Source: JAYFQE01 sp034927345 (GTDB taxonomy: Bacteria > Bacillota > Clostridia > Saccharofermentanales > UBA5734). Taken from it: a DNA stretch of 64,000 bases. The notes under the pieces are model-generated. The model saw only the letters and a program-made list of their open reading frames with translations, was not told the origin of the DNA and searched no databases. Position numbers and translations under genes: made by a program. This document shows positions 17,076-25,639 of the stretch, piece by piece. Numbering within the stretch: position 1 is the stretch's first letter; every line of letters begins with the position of its first letter. The stretch lies in the NCBI GenBank assembly GCA_034927345.1, contig JAYFQE010000009.1, forward strand, positions 62,001 through 126,000, written 5' to 3'.

Positions 17076-18956
17076 CTATATATCTTCCGTATAATACTGT
17101 GCCTGTGCAAACCACAGTTCATGGTATTTGCCGTTCTCGTCGACGATAAGCTCGTCATGGCTGCCTTGCTGAACGACTTGACCATTATCGAACACGGCTA
17201 TGTCGTCGCAGAAGCGGCAGGATGAAAGACGGTGGGAAATGTATATGGCGGTTTTATCTCCTACGAGCTTATCAAAATTCGTATATATTTCTGATTCTGC
17301 GATCGGATCAAGGGCAGCCGTAGGCTCATCGAGTACGATAAAGGGCGCGTCTTTGTACAGCGCTCTGGCCAGCGCGATTTTTTGTGCTTCACCGCCGGAT
17401 ATATCAATACCTTGCTTACAAAAATCCTTATACAGATACGTGTTTAGATCGTCGGGCAATTCTTTCAGCCGATCGCCGAATCCGGAGTCAATTAAACACT
17501 GTTCAGCCAACATTTTATTATAATCCGCCTTTGTGGCGACATTCTGGCCAAGATCGTAGGCAAACAGCCTGAAATCCTGAAACACTACCGAAAAGACGGA
17601 CATGTATGCCGCATAATTGTATTTCCGGATATTGATGCCGTTTAGCAAGATTTCACCATCGGTGGGATCATAAAGACGGCAAAGCAGTTTAATAAACGTT
17701 GTCTTGCCGCTGCCGTTCCGACCTACGACGGCAAGCCGTTCGCCAATGCGAAATTCCATGGAAACGTTTTTTAAAGCATAAGTATTGCTCCCGGGATACT
17801 GAAAAGAAACGTTGCGAAACGCAATTTCATAATTACGGGCTATCCGCTTTTCAACCGTCAGGCTACCCTGATCCATTCGATTGGGTATATCGAGAAATTC
17901 GAAAATCAGCTTGAGAAATGAAGCATTATTGCGCATGCCGCCTGCAGCTTGGATCAAAGAAGAAACGCTGCCGGACAGCTTGGTAATCGATGCTACATAT
18001 TGTGTAACGGCGCCGATGCCAAAAGCGCCGCCTAACGATTTCAAGCACACGAAAGCATATACGACGCCGGTGAATAAAACAGAGATCCCGGACGAAGCGG
18101 AACTGTAAAGTCCCATGGGGCCTTTTGCCAGTTTCGCAAACATACCTTTTGAACTGAAAACTCCGGTTTTGTCGCCGATATATTTGTCACAAATAAGATC
18201 CTGGCGATAGATGCGCACATCTGCCGCCAGATTATTATCATAACCAAGCCAGCCGAAAAATCCAAACAGGCGATTTCCCAAATTGTGCATGTCGGAATTG
18301 AGAGCAAAATAGCTGTCGGCTTTGTTGGAAAGCATCGGAGCAAGGTAGGTGATGGTAAGCATCACCGCAACAATCAGCAAAATAAACAAGGGGTTATTCA
18401 GTAATGTAAAGTTTCCGGCGGTTTCCGGTATGCGGCTGGTAAAAAGAGTAATCGTTAAAGCAATGCCGCCGGACAATGTGAGCACAGCAGAAAAGATCCC
18501 CTCTATGTGCTCATAGACCTGGTTCAGCCCCCAACCACCGCCGTTGCGGTTTTGCTCAATGGTATCGTACATCTCATGTGTTTTGGCGCTGTCGGCATCT
18601 TCATAATCCATACTCATCATTTTTTCGGAAAAAATCTGCTGCACCTGGTAATAGAGACCGACACATTGGATATCACGCCATTTATGAAGAACGGCTGCTG
18701 CCAGCGAAATGACCGCCGCCGAGCAAAGCGTGACGAGAACAAGCTTGGTCAGCACAGAACGGTTTTGAGCCCCGGCAAGCTCTGTAACCAACAGCGCTGA
18801 GAGATAGATGCCGACATACGGCGTTAACGCATCCCAAAAGATGCATATGAGCCGGGAAATGATCATTTGGGGGCAACGTTTAAAAATCAAAGCAAAAGCA
18901 CGTTTGTTTAGATTCCCTGTCTCACGCCAAGTCAACAGCTTCTTTTCCTTTTTCAC
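17076..18956 (-). CDS. Half-ABC exporter (permease plus ATPase), second of pair
   Basis: 626 aa from GTG 18956, with GAGGGGGAAG 3-9 nt upstream; it overlaps the end of the partner gene by 35 nt. Residues about 25-330 are an ABC transmembrane domain with six membrane segments. The ATPase domain follows, with Walker A GRNGSGKTT, Q-loop in FQDFRLF, signature DISGGEAQKIAL and Walker B FIVLDEPTAALD. All catalytic residues are present. With the overlapping partner it should form a heterodimeric exporter for a lipid, peptide or drug. No peptidase C39 domain is attached. Confidence 0.9.
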   Translation of the reverse strand: MKKEKKLLTWRETGNLNKRAFALIFKRCPQMIISRLICIFWDALTPYVGIYLSALLVTELAGAQNRSVLTKLVLVTLCSAAVISLAAAVLHKWRDIQCVGLYYQVQQIFSEKMMSMDYEDADSAKTHEMYDTIEQNRNGGGWGLNQVYEHIEGIFSAVLTLSGGIALTITLFTSRIPETAGNFTLLNNPLFILLIVAVMLTITYLAPMLSNKADSYFALNSDMHNLGNRLFGFFGWLGYDNNLAADVRIYRQDLICDKYIGDKTGVFSSKGMFAKLAKGPMGLYSSASSGISVLFTGVVYAFVCLKSLGGAFGIGAVTQYVASITKLSGSVSSLIQAAGGMRNNASFLKLIFEFLDIPNRMDQGSLTVEKRIARNYEIAFRNVSFQYPGSNTYALKNVSMEFRIGERLAVVGRNGSGKTTFIKLLCRLYDPTDGEILLNGINIRKYNYAAYMSVFSVVFQDFRLFAYDLGQNVATKADYNKMLAEQCLIDSGFGDRLKELPDDLNTYLYKDFCKQGIDISGGEAQKIALARALYKDAPFIVLDEPTAALDPIAESEIYTNFDKLVGDKTAIYISHRLSSCRFCDDIAVFDNGQVVQQGSHDELIVDENGKYHELWFAQAQYYTEDI

Positions 18957-20790
18957 AAACTTCCCCCTCTCGATAATATTTGCTTTGTATCTCGAACAAC
19001 TGCGCATATTTTCCGCCAAGCTTCAACAAATCCTTGTGGGTTCCTTCTTCGACAATCCGATGATCGTTGATGAGCAAAATTCTGTCACAAAAACGAGTAG
19101 ACGCAAGCCGATGAGAGATGTAGACGGAAGTGCAGCCTTGAGTCATTTCATGATACTTGTTGTACATATCGGCCTCTGCAATCGGGTCAAGAGCGGCAGT
19201 CGGCTCATCTAAAATGATAAACGGCGCCTGCTTGTAGAGAGCCCGGGCAAGCATCAGCCGTTGGGTTTCTCCCCCGGAAAGCTCGCAGCCATTTTCATAC
19301 ACGCAGCGGTTCAGATAGGTTTCATAACCATCTTTTAAAGTGTTGATTTTTTCGCTAAGCCCCGCTTTTTCAATGCATTCCTTGATGCGGGAAACATTCT
19401 GTTTCTCTTCTGTTTGCGCCACATTGGCCGCCACTGTTCCGGCAAGCAATGAGAAATCCTGAAAAACTGCGGAGAACAGCGCATAATAATCTCGCCGATT
19501 GTATGCCCGGATATCTTTCCCGTCCAGAAAAACCGTCCCTTGAGTAGGGTCGAAAAAACCGCAAATGAGTTTTACAAGCGTTGTTTTACCCGCTCCGTTC
19601 AGACCGACTACGGCGATTTTTTCACCCGGACGAATGGTTATATTAACATTTTCAAGCGTATATTTTTCTGCTCCCGGATACTTGAAAAATACGTTTTCGA
19701 GTCGTATCTCATGTTGTGTGTTTGGCGGAAGCGATAATTTTTCCCCGTTTTCGAAAACAAAAGGTTCCGGATATTCAAGAAACTCTTTAACCGTGGAAAG
19801 ATCCAAACTTTGGCGGTAAAGCGTTGTCATGCTGCCAAGAATTCCGCCGACCCAGGCTGAAAACCCGCCGACCGCAGAGAAATAAAGAAGAAACTGTGCT
19901 ACGCTCAGCCCACGGTTCAACACCAAGCCGATAAGATACGCATAAGCAAATCCGTTGCGAACGAAAGCCAGCGCCAAGTCCAAAATGCTGCCCCATATGT
20001 AGATGTTATTGGCCCGTTCATGAAAAGCTTCAAATGCGGCCAGCGCTTTAGCGCTGATTTCTTCCATCCAGGGCTTCATGCCGAAAATACGAATGTCTTT
20101 TGCGGCCTGATAATTTTTGGCCTGCATAATCTGATACCAAAGCTTCCCCGATATGTCGCCTTCTTCTTCACGGTGACGGTATCCGTATCCGGTAAGCTTT
20201 TTATTGACAACATATCCGATTAAAGATGCTGCCAAAATAACAAGCATCAACCAAAAATTCAATGATAAAATCAAAATCATATAAATAATAAAGCCAATGA
20301 CATTTTGCAGGAGCGAAGTAAGCGTACCCCAGATTGCCTCTGTTGCTTCATGATTGCTTTGAGTAGCCTGGCCGGATTTGGAGCGTAATTTTATAAATTG
20401 ATCATCTGTCGTATTGGGATAAGAGGTTATGCAGGATTTCTTATTGATCGCCGCGATAATCGCACACCGGACACTGATTCTGCCGTATAGAACATTCGAA
20501 TTTACATAAGAAGATGCCGCGGCACAAAACATAATCAATATGACGAAAACCAGAATCGTCGTCAACAATTCCGCATAGGACGCTTGTCGTTCCACTGCAG
20601 ACAGAATAGCGGGCGAGACATAGAGACTGACCAAATTGGAGATTACAGTCAGGAGCGCCTGCAACAGGCATAAAACTAAAACCTTCTTCTCTTTTTCATG
20701 CCAGGCAAGACCGATCATATAACCGGAACATTGCCACATATTATATTTTGGCTTCGGCGACTTTTGTACCTTTTTAATAGGCAAAGTCAT
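18922..20790 (-). CDS. Half-ABC exporter (permease plus ATPase), first of pair
   Basis: 622 aa; AGAGGAG lies 4 nt before ATG 20790. Six membrane segments fill residues about 30-330. The ATPase domain has Walker A GLNGAGKTT, signature ELSGGETQRLML and Walker B FIILDEPTAALD followed by the His switch in YISHRLA. It is translated ahead of the overlapping second half-transporter. The pair is of the YheI/YheH-like heterodimer type by gene order; the substrate is unknown. Confidence 0.9.
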   Translation of the reverse strand: MTLPIKKVQKSPKPKYNMWQCSGYMIGLAWHEKEKKVLVLCLLQALLTVISNLVSLYVSPAILSAVERQASYAELLTTILVFVILIMFCAAASSYVNSNVLYGRISVRCAIIAAINKKSCITSYPNTTDDQFIKLRSKSGQATQSNHEATEAIWGTLTSLLQNVIGFIIYMILILSLNFWLMLVILAASLIGYVVNKKLTGYGYRHREEEGDISGKLWYQIMQAKNYQAAKDIRIFGMKPWMEEISAKALAAFEAFHERANNIYIWGSILDLALAFVRNGFAYAYLIGLVLNRGLSVAQFLLYFSAVGGFSAWVGGILGSMTTLYRQSLDLSTVKEFLEYPEPFVFENGEKLSLPPNTQHEIRLENVFFKYPGAEKYTLENVNITIRPGEKIAVVGLNGAGKTTLVKLICGFFDPTQGTVFLDGKDIRAYNRRDYYALFSAVFQDFSLLAGTVAANVAQTEEKQNVSRIKECIEKAGLSEKINTLKDGYETYLNRCVYENGCELSGGETQRLMLARALYKQAPFIILDEPTAALDPIAEADMYNKYHEMTQGCTSVYISHRLASTRFCDRILLINDHRIVEEGTHKDLLKLGGKYAQLFEIQSKYYREGEVCEKGKEAVDLA

Positions 20791-20871
20791 TAACTCCTCT
20801 TGCGTTTTTCTAAACTTTATTTTATCACAAGCATTCGGTTATTGGAGCTCTTGAATTTGGTTTATACGGTA

Positions 20872-21837
20872 TTAAATAAGTTCAATGTCCCCGATTCTCT
20901 GCACAATCAAATCTTTTGTTTTCATCTTGAGCTCATTTGATAAATATGAACGATCACATTCCGTCAGAAAATTTTCTCTCAGCGAACAGAGCTTATTCAG
21001 CATAGCGTTGGCAGATTTTATGGAAATGCTGCAGTTTTCCGCAAATTTTATAAAGTCTTTTCTTCGTATGTTTCTCTTTTTGCCATTCAGAGTAAGCGCC
21101 AGTTGTTCATTGTCTTCGGGCATAATAATATTGACCGGAAGCATGTCATACGCTTTTGATAAACAGTAGCGTCTGCTTGCCGGTTCCATTTCTTTAAGTG
21201 AAAAATTTTTCAGATGCATATCTGAGTTTCCGATAGCATAAGAAAAAGCCACTCTTAGAAATAATTCAGACAGATCCAACCCGGGACGATAGGAATATTG
21301 CCTGATGATTTTTCCACAGCTTTCATAGGAACCTTTATACTTATCCTGCGTCAACCGGTTGGAAAGCTGGCAGAAATCCTCCATCGCATACATATTCACG
21401 GCATCGCCTTTGATATCTCGATCAATTCTTCTTGTTATATAAGCAAATTCTCCATTCAGTTTGATAAGCGCATGAGGAACTGTCTGTATCCCGGTCATTT
21501 CAGCAAGACGCATGGCCAGGTCTTCAAACTCCGGAAGCGAATCATATTCTTCTGTTTGTGGCTTAAGAATAAATCCAGTTGGATAATCTACAAGGGTGAG
21601 CCGTGCATCTTCATCACCTGACAAATGCAGTGACAGCTTTTTTTGCACACCTGGGATGGTCAGCCCTTGATTCACTGCAGCTTTGACCATTTCGACCAAT
21701 TGTGTTTTAGAAACATCAATCGCCGGCATGACACGCGTATTAAAAAAGGATTTTATGCACTTTCTATGCCAGCCATTCTTTTTTTCATCGTCGGAAAGAG
21801 AGTCATTGATCACCTTTCCACAATACAAGCATATCAA
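20872..21837 (-). CDS. hipT: HipT-like serine/threonine kinase toxin (HipA core)
   Basis: 321 aa from TTG 21837, which overlaps the hipS stop by 4 nt. The N-terminus carries a small Cys/His cluster (CLYCG then WHRKC) seen in short HipA-type proteins. The Gly-rich loop reads LTIPGVQKKLSL, the catalytic loop is AIGNSDMHLKNFSL (D-x-x-x-K-N), and the metal-binding Asp is in KAYDMLPVN, so kinase activity is expected. It lacks the N-subdomain 1 of HipA, which is the separate gene just upstream. HipT kinases phosphorylate aminoacyl-tRNA synthetases (TrpRS for the E. coli O127 enzyme). The target here is unknown. Confidence 0.85.
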   Translation of the reverse strand: MICLYCGKVINDSLSDDEKKNGWHRKCIKSFFNTRVMPAIDVSKTQLVEMVKAAVNQGLTIPGVQKKLSLHLSGDEDARLTLVDYPTGFILKPQTEEYDSLPEFEDLAMRLAEMTGIQTVPHALIKLNGEFAYITRRIDRDIKGDAVNMYAMEDFCQLSNRLTQDKYKGSYESCGKIIRQYSYRPGLDLSELFLRVAFSYAIGNSDMHLKNFSLKEMEPASRRYCLSKAYDMLPVNIIMPEDNEQLALTLNGKKRNIRRKDFIKFAENCSISIKSANAMLNKLCSLRENFLTECDRSYLSNELKMKTKDLIVQRIGDIELI

Positions 21838-22169
21838 TGTTCTTCCTCATTTCTTATGCTGACATCGCCTATGCAGTCCTTACACGCAATCAGCAATAAT
21901 CCAAATCGGTCATTTCGATCGATTTTCCAATTTTTAGTAATAATGTCAAGCAACCATCCCTCTGGAATCAAGCCGTCAAAAAACGGAAATAATATTGTTG
22001 ATTTATATTCTGTGTCACGAAGTGGCAAAGTCAGACTCATTGAGAGCGGTTTTTCTATCTGTAAATATTCTGGTTTGTAAGAAAACGTATACCCTTCATC
22101 GGTTTCGGCAATGCTTCCAGCGCAGATATTTTGAATATAGACAATGCCTTTTCGGTATTCTGATGCCAA
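21834..22169 (-). CDS. hipS: HipS-like antitoxin (HipA N-subdomain 1)
   Basis: 111 aa from TTG 22169, with AAGGAGG 9 nt upstream; it starts 3 nt after the hipB stop. The sequence matches the N-terminal subdomain of HipA: FFDGLIPEGWLLD near residues 63-75 and FGLLL with CKDCIGDVSI near residues 90-105. In the tripartite HipBST system this small protein, not HipB, neutralises the kinase. It overlaps hipT by 4 nt, so the two products would be made in step. Confidence 0.85.
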   Translation of the reverse strand: MASEYRKGIVYIQNICAGSIAETDEGYTFSYKPEYLQIEKPLSMSLTLPLRDTEYKSTILFPFFDGLIPEGWLLDIITKNWKIDRNDRFGLLLIACKDCIGDVSIRNEEEH

Positions 22170-22172
22170 AAT

Positions 22173-22382
22173 TTACGCCTCCTTCTTCCCGGGGACGGCT
22201 TCCATTCCGAACATGGCCAGCGCCTGATTAACTTTATCGAGACGCACGGTCTCCTTGCCTTGTTCCAGTTCTCTGACAAAGCGCAATCCCAAGCCCGAAC
22301 GCATCGCAAACGCTTCCTGCGTCAATCCGGCTTTTTTTCTTTCTTCTTTTATATATTTGCCAATCGCATTCATAATAAACAT
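22173..22382 (-). CDS. hipB: HipB-like Xre-family DNA-binding protein
   Basis: 69 aa from ATG 22382 with AGGGA 6 nt upstream; ATG 22373 is an alternative, and a start at 22409 is unlikely because it lies in the promoter/operator region. Residues about 5-60 are a helix-turn-helix of the Xre/Cro type (KKAGLTQEAFAMRSGLGLRF). It heads the three-gene hip operon. It should bind the three repeated operator copies at 22388-22479 and repress its own promoter. Confidence 0.85.
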   Translation of the reverse strand: MFIMNAIGKYIKEERKKAGLTQEAFAMRSGLGLRFVRELEQGKETVRLDKVNQALAMFGMEAVPGKKEA

Positions 22383-22387
22383 ATTAA

Positions 22388-22479
22388 TCCCTATAGGGTA
22401 TAATATCAAGCTGATTATTATATTTAACCCCTATCGGGTACAAAATTGACTAGAATTAAGTAATTATACCCGATAGGGA
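22388..22479. promoter_or_regulatory. Three-copy hip operator and promoter
   Basis: Three copies of a 13-bp near-palindrome lie at 22388-22400 (TCCCTATAGGGTA), 22428-22440 (CCCCTATCGGGTA) and 22467-22479 (TACCCGATAGGGA, the same motif inverted). Their centres are about 40 bp apart. On the minus strand a promoter TTGTAC-15-TATAAT places the middle copy exactly in its spacer, so bound HipB would block it. Confidence 0.75.
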
Positions 22480-22653
22480 CTATTTGCGTTGTTATATACT
22501 TGTCATAGATAGAACTGAAAATAAGATTAAAACTAATGATATATAATAATACAATATAGTTACTGTTTTATAGGAATGGGCTTCAACAGATTCATTCAAG
22601 CACACGGAGAGCGACTATATTTTTGCTCTCCATACGGATTAGGAGATGTTTTA

Positions 22654-23274
22654 TTGAAAAATATAATCATTGCAGGCCCAAGCAGAGCCGGTAAATCAAC
22701 ATTGGCAAGAAAAATAGGCGAAGAATTGAATTGCTTTGTTATTAGTGTCGATAAACTTGTCGCCACATTTCAAGGAGCATATCCGCAATTGAACATTAAG
22801 CTTAATTGGAATAGAGAAAAGACCACCGACAATATAGCGCCGTTTCTTGGGCATTTTCTGGGTATGTTTTCTTCGCCTGATGGACGCGGGCTGCTGCCGT
22901 ACAGTCATGGCGCTGTAAAAGATAATCGGTTTGTGTTGGAGGGCGGGTATTTTAATTTTGAGCAGATATCATCTATTCTGAAATCATATGGGATAGAAGA
23001 CTTAAAAGACAATTTTTTGCTTATCGGGTTGGTGCAAAACAAAAAAACAGTTGACGAGTTCGTCAGTGATTTCAAAAAGTACGATACGGAAGACGATTGG
23101 ACTTATAATTTCAATGATGATGATCTGAGAGAAATATCTGAAGACGCCCTTTCATTTAGTCGATCTATGACGGATCATTTAGTGAAATACGGCTTTACGA
23201 TTTATGATACATCTACGGAACGGGAGCAGGTTTTGAATCAAATCGTGGAAGATATTAAGTCGAAATTCGTATAA
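22654..23274 (+). CDS. P-loop kinase/AAA-type NTPase of unknown role
   Basis: 206 aa from TTG 22654, chosen for AGGAGATG 5-6 nt upstream. The N-terminus opens directly with a beta strand and Walker A (IIIAGPSRAGKST, residues 3-15), followed by a helix and a strand ending in VISVDKLV, where Asp probably binds magnesium, as in adenylate-kinase-like or zeta-toxin-like small-molecule kinases. No HTH or membrane segment is present. It diverges from the hip operon and could be fired from the same operator region, but no link is shown. The substrate is unknown. Confidence 0.7.
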   Translation: MKNIIIAGPSRAGKSTLARKIGEELNCFVISVDKLVATFQGAYPQLNIKLNWNREKTTDNIAPFLGHFLGMFSSPDGRGLLPYSHGAVKDNRFVLEGGYFNFEQISSILKSYGIEDLKDNFLLIGLVQNKKTVDEFVSDFKKYDTEDDWTYNFNDDDLREISEDALSFSRSMTDHLVKYGFTIYDTSTEREQVLNQIVEDIKSKFV

Positions 23275-23301
23275 TGCAACATGACCGGCGGTAGCTTATA
23301 A

Positions 23302-23328
23302 TGAACGTAACGTTCTTTACAGGGTCAA
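23302..23328 (-). promoter_or_regulatory. MerR-type promoter-like element with no obvious gene
   Basis: On the minus strand a TTGACC box is followed by an over-long spacer containing the perfect dyad GAACGTTACGTTC and then a CATTAT/TTATAA -10-like sequence. This layout is typical of MerR-family targets. Transcription would run antisense to the P-loop kinase gene. On the plus strand a 28-codon ORF starts at 23301 without a good ribosome site. Confidence 0.35.
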
Positions 23329-23419
23329 AGATTACCGATGTGTATCAGACTCAATATGAACGGTCTATGATCTGTAATTTGCCGTAACCTGTAACCGGCT
23401 AAATATGGAGGAATCTAGA

Positions 23420-25639
23420 TTGACTGAGTTGCTTAACAAGGAGATATTTAATAAAAGCAGAGAAACAATACGGACGAACTACAAAGAAGTCAACTGCTGG
23501 GATCCGGAAGGTATGCCATATGATGAGCTGCGTCTCGGCGCAGAGAACCAGCATCAATCTTTGCAGGGACAGGATAAAAGAATTGTTCAAGCCGAAATAT
23601 TTTCATATTTGCTTAGGAATACGCAATTTTATATCGATAAATATGATTTGTTTGTAAGCAAGATAAACTGCCGAGGACTACTTAACCGGGTTTGTGGTTC
23701 GCCTTATGACTCGCTGAATCATCCGCAAATATCTGAGATATACATCCAAGAACAGCAAGCCTGGTCGATAGGAGCATATCGCGGCGGTGCTGATTATATG
23801 CATACTGTTCCAGATTGGAACAGTATCATGAGCCTTGGTATTCCCGGTTTATTGAAACGTATTAAGGATGCTCGATATAATTTAAGTGGTAAATTCGAAT
23901 CAGAGCGGGTGTTTTACATCAGCTGCGAAATCGTTTTGCAAGCCGTGCTGGATTTACTGCTCCGTTTTTCTGAACAAGCCTTACAAGCTGCTGAAAAGTC
24001 CGACGGCCAAGATGCCCAGAGATTATCCAGAATTGCCCAATGCTTAAAGAATCTTGCATATAACGCGCCAAAGACACTGCATGAGGCTATGCAGCTTTCT
24101 TTACTTTATTATGTTCTCGAGGAACATGTCGAAGGTATGCGTATACGTTCTCTTGGCGGGCTTGATCGATTATTTAACTGCTTTTATTGCGCCGATATAA
24201 ATGATAAACGACTGAGTAAAGAGCAGGCGATAGTGTTATCTTTATATTATTTTAATCATTTTCATATGCTTGATGTGATTGCCAACATGCCGTTTTATTT
24301 CGGGGGAACGTTAGCAAACGGCAGTTGTGGTCTGAATGAGTTGTCCTATTTGCTCCTTGATGCCTTTTGTGAACTCAATTCTGATAATATAAAGGTGCAT
24401 GTGCGTGTCACGAAGGATATGCCTCAGGATTTTTTACGACGGATTTATAAAGAGATACGACAAGGTTTATCCGGCTTCGTTCTGATAAACGATGAAATAG
24501 CAATGAAAAGCCTGATCCAGGCAGGTATTGAGCAACAGTATGTTCATGAATTTACACCTACAGGCTGTTATGAAACGACAGTAATGGGAGAAGAGGTGGC
24601 ATGTACTGAGTGCTCAGCGATAAACTTATTGAAAGCGATTGAGCTCAGTATAGGAAACGGTACGGATTTATTGACTGGAATTGCGTTTTCTCCTCAGACC
24701 GGTGAAAACTTTATAAATTTTGAAGAATTTTACAATGCTGTAAAAAAACAAATAGCGTATCTAATTGATAAGACTCTATCGGCAGTGAGGGCAGCTGAAA
24801 CCTTTTATCCAGAATTCGGAATTTTCCCGCTTTTTTCCTCTACATTTGAAAGCTGCGTTAAGAGCGGTTTGGATGCTTATGCTGGAGGCTGCCGGTATAA
24901 CAACAGCGGCGTTGATGTGGCCGGCATAGGCAGCGCAGCCGACGCGCTTTATGCAATTAAAAATCTAATATTTGAAACAGGTAGAGTATCATTAAGCGAG
25001 CTTCGGGAAATACTTAAAAACAATTGGATAGAGCATGAGATACTTCGCAGATATGCGCTCCTGAAAATACCCAAATGGGGTAATAATGATTCGCGAGTTG
25101 ATGATCTGGCGATTGACCTGGCCAAGTATACGGCACATAGGATCAATGGCCAGAAAAATGCACGCGGCGGTGTATTCAAGGCGGCTTTATATTCCTTTGA
25201 CCGATATATTTGGTTCGGCCAACATACAGCAGCTACACCCGACGGAAGAAAGAGCGGAGAGCCGCTATCGAAAAACCTTTGCGCCGCATCTTCCATGAAC
25301 AAAAACAGCATCACCGCTGAGATTCTTTCGGTAACAAAGATCGACTACTCTGATTTTCCCAATGGTTCTGTTCTTGATATCCTTTTCCATCCCAGTGCTG
25401 TCCGCGGAGAAGACGGAGTAATGGCAATGGCAGATTTGGTTCGGACCTACTTCAGACTTGGCGGATATGCGGTTCAGATGAATGTTTTTGATAGGTCAAC
25501 CTTGGTCGACGCTCAGAGGAATCCGGAAAAATATACAACATTGCAAATACGAGTGTGTGGATACAATGAGCATTTTATAAATCTGGATAAGGCCCTTCAA
25601 GATGACTTTCTGGACAAAGCAAAAGATGGTGAAGAATGA
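23420..25639 (+). CDS. Glycyl radical enzyme of unknown substrate
   Basis: 739 aa from TTG 23420, with GGAGG 8 nt upstream; the ATG at 23405 overlaps that site. The C-terminal glycyl radical motif is IRVCGYNEHFINL, with the radical on Gly. The active-site Cys loop is TPTGCYET, a C-x-E form found in eliminases, dehydratases and decarboxylases of the family, not the C-C of pyruvate formate-lyase. HTVPDW near residue 130 matches a conserved family block. At 739 aa it is somewhat shorter than most relatives (about 780-850). It is an oxygen-sensitive cytoplasmic enzyme. Its activase is the overlapping next gene. No microcompartment genes are near. Confidence 0.88.
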   Translation: MTELLNKEIFNKSRETIRTNYKEVNCWDPEGMPYDELRLGAENQHQSLQGQDKRIVQAEIFSYLLRNTQFYIDKYDLFVSKINCRGLLNRVCGSPYDSLNHPQISEIYIQEQQAWSIGAYRGGADYMHTVPDWNSIMSLGIPGLLKRIKDARYNLSGKFESERVFYISCEIVLQAVLDLLLRFSEQALQAAEKSDGQDAQRLSRIAQCLKNLAYNAPKTLHEAMQLSLLYYVLEEHVEGMRIRSLGGLDRLFNCFYCADINDKRLSKEQAIVLSLYYFNHFHMLDVIANMPFYFGGTLANGSCGLNELSYLLLDAFCELNSDNIKVHVRVTKDMPQDFLRRIYKEIRQGLSGFVLINDEIAMKSLIQAGIEQQYVHEFTPTGCYETTVMGEEVACTECSAINLLKAIELSIGNGTDLLTGIAFSPQTGENFINFEEFYNAVKKQIAYLIDKTLSAVRAAETFYPEFGIFPLFSSTFESCVKSGLDAYAGGCRYNNSGVDVAGIGSAADALYAIKNLIFETGRVSLSELREILKNNWIEHEILRRYALLKIPKWGNNDSRVDDLAIDLAKYTAHRINGQKNARGGVFKAALYSFDRYIWFGQHTAATPDGRKSGEPLSKNLCAASSMNKNSITAEILSVTKIDYSDFPNGSVLDILFHPSAVRGEDGVMAMADLVRTYFRLGGYAVQMNVFDRSTLVDAQRNPEKYTTLQIRVCGYNEHFINLDKALQDDFLDKAKDGEE

